Of a stretch of 64,000 bases of DNA, positions 1-9,435 are shown one piece after another. Both the position numbers and the translations under genes were made by a program. Position 1 is the first letter of the stretch, and every line of letters starts with the position of its first letter. Under the pieces are notes generated by a model. It was not told the origin of the DNA. It saw only the letters and a list, made by a program, of their open reading frames with translations, and ran no database searches. The DNA is from Solibacillus daqui (GTDB taxonomy: Bacteria > Bacillota > Bacilli > Bacillales_A > Planococcaceae), in the NCBI RefSeq assembly GCF_028747805.1, contig NZ_CP114887.1:2535501-2599500 (forward strand). Direction: 5' to 3'.

Positions 1-1047
1 CTTCGTTTCAGCATCACGAATAATTGCTTCATTAAAGCCACCAAAGCCTTCGATGTTTTTATAATTAACAATCCCTTGATACATCGCGTCTTCTTGCTGA
101 GACAAAGGCTTGAATTTTAATTTTTCTTTTGCTAAACGAATGATTGATTCATCATTTGTATTTTCGATTAAATATCGTAAAATACGTGGATTTTGCATTT
201 TTGAAATGATAAATTCCACAATATCAGGATGCCAATCAGCTAGCATAATCATTTGTGCTCCACGTCTAGAACCACCTTGTTCAACAAGATGCGTTAGCTT
301 AGCAATATCATCCAACCAGCTAACTGAGCCACTTGATTTACCATTAACTCCGCGTGCTAATGTGTTGCGAGGGCGTAGTGTTGAACCATTCGTACCAACA
401 CCACCACCGCGGCTCATTATTTCCATTACTTGCTTACGGTGATCACTAATACCTTCACGTGAATCCGCAACAAATGGCATTACGTAACAGTTAAAGAACG
501 TTACTTCAGTTTCAGAGCCAGCGCCATAAATAACGCGCCCTGCTGGTATAAAGTTCATCTTAACTAACTGTTCATAAAATTTTTCAAACCATTCTTGGCG
601 TTTTTCCTCCGTTGTTTCAACAGCGGCTAAGCCCGTTGCATTACGCTTTGCAATTTGCTCATAATAAATTTCGAGCGGCTTTTCAATAATATCTAATGAA
701 CGTTCAATTATGCCTGTCGTTTGTTCCTCGCCTTCTAATACATGACGATAATCTTCTTCAATACGAATAGTGGCTGTTTTTTTGTCCTGATTAATAGCCT
801 CGATAATTCCAAGTCCACGCGCTGGGAATTTGGGATCTTGTTTCACAGTTAAGACAACAAAATCTCCTGCTTTTAATGTTTTCTTTTCCGTATCTTTAAA
901 AGAATAACGGTCAATCATGACAAGACGTGAAACTCCTTTATGCGTAATGTGCATATCCGGTGTAATCGGATGCACTTGCGGAAATTGTTCAATATCTTGA
1001 TTAAGTTGATTGACTGGGATGGATTGTTCTACCACACTTACCACCAC
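1..1047 (-). CDS. nrdJ: Vitamin B12-dependent (class II) ribonucleotide reductase, N-terminal part
   Basis: Reduces ribonucleotides to deoxyribonucleotides using adenosylcobalamin. Only the first 349 codons are in the window; the gene runs off the left edge. My translation reads MVVSVVEQSIPVN at the start and contains FIPAGRVIYGAG, FFNCYVMPF, the glycine-rich MSRGGGVGTNGSTLRP and VEQGGSRRGAQM, all typical of the ribonucleotide reductase large-chain barrel; the Cys in FFNCY is the expected redox cysteine. I chose GTG at 1047 because AAGGGGG lies just upstream; the only nearby ATG, two bases further up, reads into a stop after two codons. The start precedes an NrdR-type box. Class II rather than class I is inferred from the N-terminal layout and from resemblance to Lysinibacillus-type NrdJ. 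The catalytic C-terminal part cannot be inspected. Confidence 0.88.
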   Translation of the reverse strand, partial: MVVSVVEQSIPVNQLNQDIEQFPQVHPITPDMHITHKGVSRLVMIDRYSFKDTEKKTLKAGDFVVLTVKQDPKFPARGLGIIEAINQDKKTATIRIEEDYRHVLEGEEQTTGIIERSLDIIEKPLEIYYEQIAKRNATGLAAVETTEEKRQEWFEKFYEQLVKMNFIPAGRVIYGAGSETEVTFFNCYVMPFVADSREGISDHRKQVMEIMSRGGGVGTNGSTLRPRNTLARGVNGKSSGSVSWLDDIAKLTHLVEQGGSRRGAQMIMLADWHPDIVEFIISKMQNPRILRYLIENTNDESIIRLAKEKLKFKPLSQQEDAMYQGIVNYKNIEGFGGFNEAIIRDAETK

Positions 1048-1105
1048 ATAAGCCCCCTTTGAACGATTTATTAATTTTATAGTCCCCAACAAAAACGAGA
1101 ATCAA

Positions 1106-1121
1106 ACACAAGATATTGTGT
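1106..1121 (-). promoter_or_regulatory. NrdR box upstream of nrdJ
   Basis: The 16-mer ACACAAGATATTGTGT matches the NrdR consensus acaCwAtATaTwGtgt at every position but one, and sits inside a longer perfect inverted repeat (arms 1099-1111 and 1116-1128). NrdR represses ribonucleotide reductase genes. A weaker second box (1136-1151, core TATAT) lies 30 bp further upstream, about three helical turns, as expected for paired NrdR boxes. Confidence 0.7.
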
Positions 1122-1297
1122 TTGATTCAATAGGACTACCCTATATGTTGAGCTGGATTTATTTACTTAAAAAAGATTACAACATATTTTTTTTTCAAAC
1201 AAGGTCTTGATTTTTTTGAATTTATGTTAACCTTAAGTATATCAACGTTTCGAGACATAAAAATTTTTTTCAAAAAACTAAAACACATGTTCGTTTT

Positions 1298-2131
1298 TTA
1301 TTTTCTATAATTCCACTCATCCGTACAATATTTATTTTTCATTAAATGTTCAACATATTGTTGTTGTGTTTCATTCAATTGATATGGTACAAGTTCAATA
1401 TCAAGCGCTTCTTTAAAGCCATTTGAAAAAGCTTCAATACAATCCGCAATCGTAAATGGCGTATCAACAAATTGATTCATTGCTACTGCTTTTTCAGGTA
1501 ATTTTTTTCGCATTCTCTCTTTTGCTTCATCCGACTCAAAATTGAACACGGAAAGTAATAGTTCTTCATCCAAATCTAGTAAAATAGCACCATGTTGCAA
1601 AATAACACCTTTTTGACGTGTTTGCGCACTACCCGCAACCTTTTTTCCTTCAACGACTAATTCATACCAGCTTGGTGCATCAAAACAAACTGCACTTTTT
1701 GGTTTCTTTAAATCCTCAAATTGTTCCTTCGTCTCTGGCACGCTAAAATACGCCTCTAAGCCAAGTTTTTGGAATCCTAACAAAATCCCTTCACTAATAA
1801 TACGATAAGCTTCTGTCACCGTTGCAGGCATATTTGGATAGCTTTCCGACACAATAACTGAATAGGTTAGCTCCTGGTCATGTAACACTGCACGACCACC
1901 CGTAGGACGACGCACAAAGCCTAAATTTTGTTCTTTCACATTTTGTAAATTAATATCTTTATGCGCTCGCTGGAAGTAACCAATAGACACTGTTGCAGGG
2001 TTCCATTCATAAAAACGAATAACTGGTGGAATTTCACCCACACTATGCCAATCTAACAACGCTTCATCTAACGCCATATTATAAGCTGGGTGACACGGAC
2101 CCGAATTGATAAAATACCATTGTTGTTTCAA
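1298..2131 (-). CDS. lipM: Octanoyl-[GcvH] transferase LipM
   Basis: Transfers octanoate from octanoyl-ACP to GcvH, the first step of lipoate assembly in Bacillus. The 277-residue length is almost that of B. subtilis LipM (278). The BPL/LplA fold is visible: [18 protein letters not shown] around residues 74-91, the catalytic Cys149 in [19 protein letters not shown], and [10 protein letters not shown] with the conserved Lys. The TTG start at 2131 has GAGG five bases upstream. It lies beside yqhL and the gcv operon, as in B. subtilis, which fits service to the glycine cleavage H protein. LplA-type lipoate ligase is the alternative, but Cys149 favours LipM. Confidence 0.88.
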   Translation of the reverse strand: MKQQWYFINSGPCHPAYNMALDEALLDWHSVGEIPPVIRFYEWNPATVSIGYFQRAHKDINLQNVKEQNLGFVRRPTGGRAVLHDQELTYSVIVSESYPNMPATVTEAYRIISEGILLGFQKLGLEAYFSVPETKEQFEDLKKPKSAVCFDAPSWYELVVEGKKVAGSAQTRQKGVILQHGAILLDLDEELLLSVFNFESDEAKERMRKKLPEKAVAMNQFVDTPFTIADCIEAFSNGFKEALDIELVPYQLNETQQQYVEHLMKNKYCTDEWNYRK

Positions 2132-2231
2132 AATTTCCTCGCCTCCAATTGTTCATTTTAACAAACTAGCTCGACTATCTCTAGTTATTCTCTTATAATA
2201 GAAATTACAGAAAGAAAGGGGCAATAACGCT

Positions 2232-2615
2232 GTGACAATTTTATACACAATTCTCGTTATCCTAGTTGTGATCGTTGCTTATATCGTGATCAACTCAATG
2301 CGCTTAAAAAAAGCCGTAATTAATTTAACACAAGAACAGTTTATCGAAGGCTACCGTAAAGCACAATTAATCGACTTACGCGAACCAAAAGAATTCGAAG
2401 CGGGTCATATTTTAGGTGCTCGTAACATTCCTATGACGCAATTAAACAACCGTCATAAAGAAATCCGTCCAGACTTACCAGTTTACCTATACTGTCAAAA
2501 TACTGGTCGAAGTGCACGTGCAGCCTTAACATTAAAGAAAAAAGGCTACAGCCAAATTTACCAATTACAAGGCGGCTTCAAGACTTGGACTGGTAAAGTA
2601 AAATCTAAAAACTAA
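2232..2615 (+). CDS. yqhL: Rhodanese-like membrane-anchored protein YqhL
   Basis: A 127-residue protein with one N-terminal membrane helix (residues 2-22) followed by a single rhodanese domain: LIDLREPKEFEAGHILGARNIP and the active-site loop YLYCQNTGRSARAA, in which Cys is the persulfide-carrying residue. The domain is predicted to face the cytoplasm. GTG at 2232 is chosen because AAAGGGG lies ten bases upstream and no other in-frame start precedes the helix. It is divergent from lipM and followed by a clear terminator. The sulfur acceptor is unknown. Confidence 0.85.
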   Translation: MTILYTILVILVVIVAYIVINSMRLKKAVINLTQEQFIEGYRKAQLIDLREPKEFEAGHILGARNIPMTQLNNRHKEIRPDLPVYLYCQNTGRSARAALTLKKKGYSQIYQLQGGFKTWTGKVKSKN

Positions 2616-2620
2616 TCCAT

Positions 2621-2652
2621 AAAAACTCTCTAGCATTTTAGAGAGTTTTTTT
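2621..2652 (+). terminator. Intrinsic terminator after yqhL
   Basis: Inverted repeat AACTCTCTA / TAGAGAGTT with a short loop, followed by a run of T on the plus strand. Confidence 0.85.
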
Positions 2653-2711
2653 CATGCACATTTATGAGTTTCTACTATTATATAGTTATTTCGTTAGAAG
2701 TCTTACCTGTG

Positions 2712-2748
2712 AACAAAAAAAGAGCCAGAAGATTCCCTCTGACTCCTA
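2712..2748 (-). terminator. Intrinsic terminator of the gcv operon
   Basis: On the minus strand GAGTCAGA pairs with TCTGGCTC (one G-U pair), followed by seven T residues, just downstream of the gcvPB stop. Confidence 0.82.
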
Positions 2749-2756
2749 AGTTTTTA

Positions 2757-4241
2757 TTAAACTTCCTGTGCTACTGCTTCAGGTTTTGTGTAACGTAACA
2801 CTGGTGTACGTGCAGCGCGTGTCTCATCTAAACGGTTTACAACAGTTGTATGAGGCGCTTCTTGCACTAATGCAGGATTATCAATTGTTTCTTGCGCAAT
2901 TTGAATCATTGCATCACAGAATGCGTCTAATGTTTCTTTAGATTCTGTTTCAGTTGGCTCAATCATAATCCCCTCTTCCACATTTAATGGGAAGTAAACT
3001 GTTGGTGGGTGGTAGCCAAAGTCTAACAGACGTTTCGCGATATCAAGTGTACGTACGCCAAGTTTTTTCTGACGACGGCCAGATAAAACAAATTCATGTT
3101 TACAATGACGGTTGTATGGTAAATCAAAATGTTCTTCTAAACGACGCATCATGTAGTTGGCGTTTAATACCGCATATTCTGTTACCGCTTTTAATCCGTC
3201 TGGACCCATTGAACGAATGTATGTGTATGCACGAACGTTAATACCAAAGTTACCGTAGTATGGTTTTACGCGACCAATTGATTGCGGACGGTTGTAATCG
3301 AAGTGGAATGTGCCATCTTCTAATTTCACTAAAACTGGCTTTGGTAAGAATGGAATTAAATCTGCTTTTACCCCTACAGGACCTGAACCAGGACCACCGC
3401 CACCGTGTGGACCAGTGAATGTTTTGTGTAAGTTTAAGTGTACGCAGTCAAAGCCCATGTCGCCAGGACGTGCCTTAGACATTACCGCATTTAAATTTGC
3501 ACCATCATAGTAAACTTTACCGCCGACACCGTGAACGATCTCAGCCATTTCTAAAATGTTTTCTTCAAATAAACCAAGTGTATTCGGGTTTGTTAACATT
3601 AAAGCTGCTGTGTCTTCACCAACAACACGACGTAAATCATCTAAGTCTACTAAACCGTCTTCATTAGATTTAATAGTAATAGTTTCAAAGCCTGCAACTG
3701 TTGCAGAAGCTGGGTTTGTACCATGTGCTGAGTCTGGAACGATTACTTTATTACGGTGACCTTCGCCATTTGCTTCATGGAACGCACGGATCATCATCAA
3801 TGCTGTCCACTCACCATGTGCACCTGCAGCTGGTTGTAATGTTACTTCATCCATGCCTGTAATTTCTTCTAATGAAGTTTGTAAATCGTATAATAATTCC
3901 ATTGCACCTTGAGCTGTTGACTCATCTTGTAATGGGTGGATATTTGCAAACCCAGCATAGCGTGCAACGGCTTCGTTAATTTTCGGATTATATTTCATCG
4001 TACAAGAACCTAGTGGGTAGAAGCCTGAGTCTACACCGTGGTTACGACGAGAAAGTGCAGTATAGTGACGCATAATGTCTAATTCAGATACTTCTGGTAA
4101 TTCTGCTACTTCAGTACGAACTAATTCAGCTGGTAGAAGCTCTGCAAGATCGAAATCAGGCACATCTAACGCTTCTAAATTATAGCCAACGCGACCTGGT
4201 TTTGTAATTTCAAAGATAAGTGATTGGTTTTCGTTAAGCAT
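2757..4241 (-). CDS. gcvPB: Glycine dehydrogenase (decarboxylating) subunit 2
   Basis: C-terminal half of the split P-protein; with GcvPA it decarboxylates glycine and passes the aminomethyl group to lipoyl-GcvH. The PLP lysine is in [18 protein letters not shown], and [10 protein letters not shown] near the N-terminus is a family signature. From MLNENQS the protein is 494 residues, normal for this subunit. I start at ATG 4241 rather than 4262 because GGGGGC lies five bases upstream of it. The start overlaps the gcvPA stop by eight bases, indicating translational coupling. Last gene of gcvT-gcvPA-gcvPB. Confidence 0.95.
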   Translation of the reverse strand: MLNENQSLIFEITKPGRVGYNLEALDVPDFDLAELLPAELVRTEVAELPEVSELDIMRHYTALSRRNHGVDSGFYPLGSCTMKYNPKINEAVARYAGFANIHPLQDESTAQGAMELLYDLQTSLEEITGMDEVTLQPAAGAHGEWTALMMIRAFHEANGEGHRNKVIVPDSAHGTNPASATVAGFETITIKSNEDGLVDLDDLRRVVGEDTAALMLTNPNTLGLFEENILEMAEIVHGVGGKVYYDGANLNAVMSKARPGDMGFDCVHLNLHKTFTGPHGGGGPGSGPVGVKADLIPFLPKPVLVKLEDGTFHFDYNRPQSIGRVKPYYGNFGINVRAYTYIRSMGPDGLKAVTEYAVLNANYMMRRLEEHFDLPYNRHCKHEFVLSGRRQKKLGVRTLDIAKRLLDFGYHPPTVYFPLNVEEGIMIEPTETESKETLDAFCDAMIQIAQETIDNPALVQEAPHTTVVNRLDETRAARTPVLRYTKPEAVAQEV

Positions 4242-5580
4242 TGTAAGCCCCCATCTCTGCAACTAGTGCATCAATTTCTTCTTTCGTACGGATCTCTGTA
4301 ACTGCGATTAACGCATGATTTGCTAATTCCGGGTAAACGCGACCTAAATCGAAACCACCGATAATGCCTTTTTCAATTAATTTTTTATTGATATCTGTAA
4401 CGCTTGCATTTGTTTTCACAACGATTTCGTTGAAGTGCGAACCTTGATATGCTACTTCAAATCCAGCTGCTTCAAAGGCATTTTTCGCATAGCGTGTTTT
4501 TACGATGTTTTGCTTCGCCATTTCTTGTACACCTTGTTTACCAAGTGCAGTCATTGCAACAGAAGCTGCTAATGCTAATAACGCTTGGTTCGAACAAATG
4601 TTAGAAGTCGCTTTGTCACGGCGGATATGTTGCTCACGAGCTTGTAATGTTAAAACGTAACCACGACGGCCATCTTGGTCAACTGTCTCACCAACTAAAC
4701 GGCCTGGTACTTTACGCATTAATTTGTTTGTTACTGCGAAGAAACCACAGTGAGGACCACCGAATGCTTCAGCGATACCGAATGGTTGTGCATCACCAAC
4801 TGTAATGTCTGCGCCTAATTTACCTGGTGGTGTTAATACGCCAAGTGCTAATGGGTTTGAAGAAACGATAAATAACCCTTTTGCATCATGTGTAATATCC
4901 GCTAATGGCTGTAAGTTCTCCACTTGGCCAAAAAAGTTCGGATATTGAACGATTACACCAGCAGTTTGATCATCTACTAAGCCTTTTAATGCTTCGATGT
5001 CTGTTACGCCGTCTTTTGTTGGAATTGTAATAACTTCAATTGATTGACCATATGCATAAGTCGCAACAACATCTTTATATTCTGGGTGTACTGCACCAGA
5101 AACTAATAATTTTTTACGACGTGTATGACCTGCTGCTAACATACCAGCCTCTGCTAAAGACGTACCGCCATCATACATAGAAGAGTTTGCTAAATCCATA
5201 CCTGTTAATTCAGCAATCATTGTTTGGAATTCAAAAATCGCTTGTAATTCCCCTTGAGAAATTTCAGGTTGGTATGGAGTATATGCTGTGTAAAACTCTG
5301 AACGAGAAATTACATGATCTACGATAATTGGTTTGTAGTGATTATATACCCCTGCACCAAGAAATGATACGTTTGTTGCTGTATCTTTGTTTTTTGCTGC
5401 TAATTGTGCTAACTCTTTCATTAAAGCTGCTTCTGATTTTGCTTCTTTAATGTTGTATTGGCCTTTAAATCGTACTTTTTCTGGAATGTCTGCGAAAAGT
5501 TCATCGATTGTAGCAACACCAATAGTTGCTAGCATTTCTTGCTGATCTTGTTCCGTCATTGGTAAATAACGATGTTTCAT
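4234..5580 (-). CDS. gcvPA: Glycine dehydrogenase (decarboxylating) subunit 1
   Basis: N-terminal half of the split glycine decarboxylase P-protein, 448 residues, the same length as in B. subtilis. Family sequence is clear from [21 protein letters not shown], through [18 protein letters not shown] and [18 protein letters not shown], to [10 protein letters not shown] near the C-terminus. This half contributes to the PLP pocket but lacks the Schiff-base lysine, which is on GcvPB. It lies 24 bases after gcvT and overlaps gcvPB, so it is cotranscribed and controlled by the upstream glycine riboswitch. Confidence 0.95.
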   Translation of the reverse strand: MKHRYLPMTEQDQQEMLATIGVATIDELFADIPEKVRFKGQYNIKEAKSEAALMKELAQLAAKNKDTATNVSFLGAGVYNHYKPIIVDHVISRSEFYTAYTPYQPEISQGELQAIFEFQTMIAELTGMDLANSSMYDGGTSLAEAGMLAAGHTRRKKLLVSGAVHPEYKDVVATYAYGQSIEVITIPTKDGVTDIEALKGLVDDQTAGVIVQYPNFFGQVENLQPLADITHDAKGLFIVSSNPLALGVLTPPGKLGADITVGDAQPFGIAEAFGGPHCGFFAVTNKLMRKVPGRLVGETVDQDGRRGYVLTLQAREQHIRRDKATSNICSNQALLALAASVAMTALGKQGVQEMAKQNIVKTRYAKNAFEAAGFEVAYQGSHFNEIVVKTNASVTDINKKLIEKGIIGGFDLGRVYPELANHALIAVTEIRTKEEIDALVAEMGAYNA

Positions 5581-5604
5581 TACATAACCCTCTTTTCAAA
5601 AGTT

Positions 5605-6708
5605 TTATTTATTACGTTTATAAAATGGTGTTTCAACAATTACTGCTTTTGCGAGTTTACCGCGAATTTCGATTTCTACTTCTATTCCGACTTCAGCAAA
5701 TTTTGCGTCAATTAATACCAACCCGATGTTACGCTTTGTCATTGGCGATTGTGTACCAGTTGTCACGATTCCAATTTCTACGCCGTCTTTAAATACTTTA
5801 TAGTCATGACGTGGAATCCCTTTATCAATCATTTCAATTCCAACTAACTTACGCGGTAAACCCTTTTCTTTTAATTCGATTAATGCTTGTTGACCGATAA
5901 ATTGTGGCTCTTTCGCTAATTTCACTGCAAAGCCGATACCCGCTTCAAGTGGAGTAATATCTTTTGATAATTCTTGACCGTAAAGTGGTAAGCAAGATTC
6001 AAAGCGCAATGTATCACGAGCACCTAAGCCTGCTGCTACAACACCTTTGTCTTTACCAGCTTCTAAAATTTTGTTCCAAAGATCCTTGATTGCTGCTGGT
6101 GTCCCGTAAATTTCAAAACCGTCTTCACCAGTATATCCAGAGCGGGATACAAGAACTGAATAACCGCCAACTGTTACGTTATCTTGGAATTTGAAATACT
6201 TAATAGTTGATAAATCTGTGTCCGTTAATGTTTGTAAAACTTCTTCAGATACAGGACCTTGCAATGCAATTTGAGCGTAGTCAGCTGATGCATTTGTTAG
6301 TGTTACATCACCTTCAACATGTTGTTGTAACCATTCAAAATCTTTTTCAATATTTGCAGCGTTAACACAAAGCAAATAACGATTATCTTCTAAACGGTAC
6401 GTTAATAAATCATCTACAACGCCACCATTTTCGTAGCAAAGCGCACTATATTGAGCTCCACCAATTGCAATTTTTGAAATATCATTTGATAACATTTTTT
6501 GTAAGTAGCTTAACGCATCTGTACCTTCTACAAAAATTTCACCCATGTGAGATACATCAAATAGACCAGCGCGATTACGAACTGCATCATGCTCTTCTTT
6601 AATTGATGAAAATTGAACAGGTAACTCCCAACCACCAAAATCAATTGTTTTGCCACCATATTTTGCATATTCATCGAAAAGCGGTGTACGTTTTAACTCA
6701 TTTGTCAT
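5605..6708 (-). CDS. gcvT: Glycine cleavage system aminomethyltransferase (T protein)
   Basis: Transfers the one-carbon unit from aminomethyl-lipoyl-GcvH to tetrahydrofolate, releasing ammonia. From [14 protein letters not shown] the protein is 367 residues, the usual size. Conserved folate-fold motifs include [23 protein letters not shown] and [16 protein letters not shown] 6708 is preferred over the longer frame to 6786 because AGGAGGAC sits seven bases upstream. First gene of the operon, preceded by a long leader carrying the glycine riboswitch. GcvH is not encoded in this window. Confidence 0.95.
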   Translation of the reverse strand: MTNELKRTPLFDEYAKYGGKTIDFGGWELPVQFSSIKEEHDAVRNRAGLFDVSHMGEIFVEGTDALSYLQKMLSNDISKIAIGGAQYSALCYENGGVVDDLLTYRLEDNRYLLCVNAANIEKDFEWLQQHVEGDVTLTNASADYAQIALQGPVSEEVLQTLTDTDLSTIKYFKFQDNVTVGGYSVLVSRSGYTGEDGFEIYGTPAAIKDLWNKILEAGKDKGVVAAGLGARDTLRFESCLPLYGQELSKDITPLEAGIGFAVKLAKEPQFIGQQALIELKEKGLPRKLVGIEMIDKGIPRHDYKVFKDGVEIGIVTTGTQSPMTKRNIGLVLIDAKFAEVGIEVEIEIRGKLAKAVIVETPFYKRNK

Positions 6709-6831
6709 GTTCAAAGTCCTCCTTATTGTTATGTATTTTTTAGGTTTTTTAATATAAACCTGCTGGAAAAACACTTTTCGTTTCAAATAATGTATTTCCT
6801 ATGTGGATATGAGAGTTGATAATCTCAAATC

Positions 6832-7065
6832 CACAAAAAAAAGACAGACGAACCCCTTATCAAGAGATTCTCTGTCCTTGCACCTGAAAGTTACACCTAT
6901 TGTTGAATTTCGATCACACAATAGGCTTTCCCCTTTGGTGGCTGTATTGTACTAATACAGCACTCTCCAGAGTTGCGTCCAATACGAGTCTTTTTGCCTG
7001 AGAGATTCATAGCACTTGCTACTTGCTCCTTCGGCGACGTGACTTCACGTTCTCTCCCCGTATCA
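6832..7065 (-). promoter_or_regulatory. Tandem glycine riboswitch with terminator
   Basis: The minus-strand leader of gcvT contains two glycine aptamers: the first begins GGGGAGAGAACG and ends near CTCTGGAGAG; the second contains CCACCAAAGGGGAAAG and closes with CTTTCAGGTGCAAGG. It is followed by an intrinsic terminator (6832-6877; GACAGAGAATC pairing with GGTTCGTCTGTC, then a T run). Tandem aptamers bind glycine and switch on gcv expression in Bacillus; an ON switch by antitermination is expected here. Confidence 0.93.
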
Positions 7066-7198
7066 TCATCCGCGTTAGCTTCAATTAATTAAATCATTAA
7101 GATTACTCTCAGCAATATCCTAACATTGAACGCTATATAAACGCAATCTTTTTTTAATTTTACTTCAAAACCGAACGATTATTGATTTTATTGTTTTT

Positions 7199-7711
7199 TC
7201 ATTCGCCTTTCAAACGATTTACCTGAAATGCAATATACTCTACAATTTGACGTAATGTACGACTGGGAGTTAAAACCTGTATATGACCTGCATCACGATA
7301 AGATCTCCGTCTGTTGTTATACAGTATTTCTAATTCCTGCTCGGTGGACTTTTGGACAATTGGACGGTTTTTATCATTACGGATTCGCATATAAATGTCC
7401 TCAAATTTAGCATCCAGGAAAAATACTAATCCTGTGTGACGCATAATTTTACGATTTTCTTCATTGACTGCTACCCCTCCGCCAGTGGCAATTATGCATG
7501 CTTCATCACGAAAACTTTTCAAAAATTCCGTTTCTATTTCGCGGAACCGCGCCTCACCGAATTTTTCAAAGAGTTCAGGAATCGACATTCCCTGTTGTCG
7601 GACAATTTCATGATCCATATCATAATAAGGCATTTTCAAGTAATAACTTAACCGTCTACCAATTGCACTTTTCCCGCATCCCATAAATCCTACTAAATAT
7701 ATTTTTCGCAT
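7199..7711 (-). CDS. aroK: Shikimate kinase
   Basis: ATP-dependent phosphorylation of shikimate, step five of the chorismate pathway that also feeds the trpE-trpG genes elsewhere in the window. The 170-residue protein starts MRKIYLVGFMGCGKSAIG (Walker A), then YDMDHEI (shikimate-binding Asp), FREIE, ATGGGVA and NRPIV (lid region). I start at ATG 7711, which has GAAGGTG six bases upstream; the GTG nine bases earlier is too close to that ribosome binding site. It follows the comG genes closely but lies in its own translation unit. Confidence 0.93.
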   Translation of the reverse strand: MRKIYLVGFMGCGKSAIGRRLSYYLKMPYYDMDHEIVRQQGMSIPELFEKFGEARFREIETEFLKSFRDEACIIATGGGVAVNEENRKIMRHTGLVFFLDAKFEDIYMRIRNDKNRPIVQKSTEQELEILYNNRRRSYRDAGHIQVLTPSRTLRQIVEYIAFQVNRLKGE

Positions 7712-7752
7712 GCCAATCACCTTCTTCTAATTACGAACTACTCCATCTAACT

Positions 7753-7917
7753 TTACTCACTATTAAGTATATTTATCGTAGCACGAACGTAAATAGATTC
7801 CAATGAATTATATATCATAAATTGGCTAGAAAATGCATTTGTATAAAATAAAGCAGCTCCCGTAACAATAAATAACAAAAAAACTGCTAAAAGAAATAAA
7901 AAGCCACGTTCATTCAC
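7753..7917 (-). CDS. comGG: Short ComGG-like pilin protein
   Basis: Last cistron of the comG operon, by position. From GTG 7917 (NERGFLFLLAVFLLF) it encodes only 54 residues: a short basic start, a Gly-Phe step like a prepilin cleavage site, one hydrophobic helix, and a tail ending NILNSE. The start overlaps the comGF stop, as expected for this operon. Bacillus ComGG is about 120 residues, so this copy is either naturally short or truncated. The assignment rests on operon position and the pilin-like N-terminus, not on residue similarity. Confidence 0.55.
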   Translation of the reverse strand: MNERGFLFLLAVFLLFIVTGAALFYTNAFSSQFMIYNSLESIYVRATINILNSE

Positions 7918-8368
7918 GAGGTAACGGCAAAACAATGACCCTTTCCCGTAATTTCCCATCTTGTGTCACAACTTTCATAATAATTTCATTTCCTTCTTGT
8001 CTATATTGTAAACCTTGCACGTTTGGAAGCATGATTTCATTGCCGCCCTTATTTGAACGTTTACGCACGTGATTATTCGGCTGTTCAATATAAAATTCAC
8101 GATTATCTGGATCATTAGCTGGCTCTAACATCAATATTTTAGGCGAAACAATTTCCCCTGATATAGAATTTTCATTGTATTGATGCACATCATAGACAAA
8201 AAGTTCCCAATTTACATCATGCTTTATTTGGTTAATATTTTGAATATCTCGCACCCAAATAACAATCAATAAACTAATCGAAGCAAACAATACGAGCACA
8301 GCTAAATGAAATAAACTTTCTAATAATGTAAAGCCACGCTGATTTTTTATTTTCGAAATTAAACACAT
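7910..8368 (-). CDS. comGF: Competence pseudopilin ComGF
   Basis: Minor pilin of the competence type IV pilus. The 152-residue protein has a class III signal (KNQRGFTLLESLF, prepilin peptidase expected to cut after Gly) followed by one membrane helix and a soluble domain with the late GLQYRQEGNEIIMKV, typical of ComGF C-termini. ATG 8368 overlaps the comGE stop codon, so translation is probably coupled; AAAGGAG lies unusually close upstream. Confidence 0.8.
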   Translation of the reverse strand: MCLISKIKNQRGFTLLESLFHLAVLVLFASISLLIVIWVRDIQNINQIKHDVNWELFVYDVHQYNENSISGEIVSPKILMLEPANDPDNREFYIEQPNNHVRKRSNKGGNEIMLPNVQGLQYRQEGNEIIMKVVTQDGKLRERVIVLPLPRE

Positions 8369-8661
8369 CGCTCCTTTATCACTCCATTTAGCTCATATGT
8401 TACACATATTTGTCCCTCATTATAAATCCATGAATAGAATGTGCCTTCAATTTGCTGATCACCTGACACTTCTTGATATCGTTTGTATTTTAATGCACCA
8501 TTGAATGCCACTTCTGCAGCATGTGCTTGTTTTTGTTGTATGGTAATATTTTGTTTCATATTAAAGGTGATCGGAATCAATGTTGACGTTAGAAAAAATA
8601 AGATTACTGCTGCTAGAAGCGTATCCACAAGAGTTAATCCTGTCTGGTGTTTCAATAACAT
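8359..8661 (-). CDS. comGE: Competence pseudopilin ComGE
   Basis: 100-residue minor pilin candidate. It starts MLLKHQTGLTLVDTLLAAVI: short positive segment, a Gly-Leu-Thr-Leu prepilin-like site and a membrane helix, then a short soluble domain with two late cysteines (GQICVTYELNG and KERCV). It sits between comGD and comGF with overlaps at both ends. The assignment is by operon order plus the pilin N-terminus. Confidence 0.75.
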   Translation of the reverse strand: MLLKHQTGLTLVDTLLAAVILFFLTSTLIPITFNMKQNITIQQKQAHAAEVAFNGALKYKRYQEVSGDQQIEGTFYSWIYNEGQICVTYELNGVIKERCV

Positions 8662-9103
8662 TTTTTAATATCTGCCTCCCTTTGCCCATATTAATTGTAA
8701 AGTGATAAGCATAATTATTGAAATGGTACATAATCGTACCACTGCTTCGAATATTCCCGCTATTATTAAATAATATTTTTGAGTGAGTCGTTGACAAAAA
8801 AATCTCAATGCCTGCTGGTAATTCTTGATCAAATAGAACTTCATCACGCTGCGAAAAATTCCTAACGGTTATTCTACGACAATTAAATACTTGGAATTCA
8901 TAATTGGATTTTGTTTCAATGGCCTTTGCCTGCGCTAAACGGATTAACAGTTCTGTTTGGTCAATAAATTGTTCATTCGTATAATTCGTCAATTTTTCAG
9001 TTGTAAAAAATAATACCGAAGAACAAATGATTGTAAAGATTACTAAAACTACAAGCATTTCGATTAATGTGAAGCCTTTTTCGTTTTGGATTGCGTTATT
9101 CAT
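8561..9103 (-). CDS. comGD: Competence pseudopilin ComGD, C-terminally extended
   Basis: Minor pilin with a canonical class III signal (NEKGFTLIEMLVVLVIF). I start at ATG 9103, one base after the comGC stop. The frame gives 180 residues, longer than the roughly 145 usual for ComGD, because it continues about 100 bases into comGE in another frame. The expected C-terminal GKGR motif is present (INMGKGRQ), and dropping one G there would give an ending GKGGRY and a stop four bases before the comGE start. The last 35 or so residues may therefore be a frameshift product. Confidence 0.75.
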   Translation of the reverse strand: MNNAIQNEKGFTLIEMLVVLVIFTIICSSVLFFTTEKLTNYTNEQFIDQTELLIRLAQAKAIETKSNYEFQVFNCRRITVRNFSQRDEVLFDQELPAGIEIFLSTTHSKILFNNSGNIRSSGTIMYHFNNYAYHFTINMGKGRQILKNVIETPDRINSCGYASSSSNLIFSNVNIDSDHL

Positions 9104-9104
9104 C

Positions 9105-9422
9105 TTACGGTAAACTCGAATCATTAGGAATAGTAGCCATTTTACCATTAAAAGTTATCACAGTTTTATCAGGGCATTTCGGTACTTCTTCTGTAATATA
9201 TCCATTATCAAATAACTCATTAAAACTTGCAGGATAATCTCCTGTACTAATTCTATAAGCTTCAATTTGACCGTTAAGCATTAGCACATAAGAATCACAG
9301 CCCTTCTCATCTATCGTTGCAAAATGCTTGGATACATTGGGAATCGTGATTAAGATTAATATCGATATAATAAACAACACAACTAACATTTCTACTAAAG
9401 TAAATCCTTTTTCGTTTTTCAC
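9105..9422 (-). CDS. comGC: Competence major pseudopilin ComGC
   Basis: Main subunit of the DNA-uptake pilus. From GTG 9422 (GAGGTGG six bases upstream) it is 105 residues: KNEKGFTLVEMLVVLFIIS is a perfect prepilin signal with Glu at +5 of the mature protein. Two cysteines (EKGCDSYV and VPKCPD) match the intramolecular disulfide pair of Bacillus ComGC. A longer reading from 9449 would overlap comGB and lacks a binding site. ComGD follows after one base. Confidence 0.92.
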   Translation of the reverse strand: MKNEKGFTLVEMLVVLFIISILILITIPNVSKHFATIDEKGCDSYVLMLNGQIEAYRISTGDYPASFNELFDNGYITEEVPKCPDKTVITFNGKMATIPNDSSLP

Positions 9423-9435
9423 ATTTTCCACCTCA

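Noticed and set aside
2987..3759. Open frames opposite gcvPB
   Set aside because: They are complements of a highly conserved gene with no start signals; the same holds for frames opposite aspS, hisS, pst genes and pbpA.
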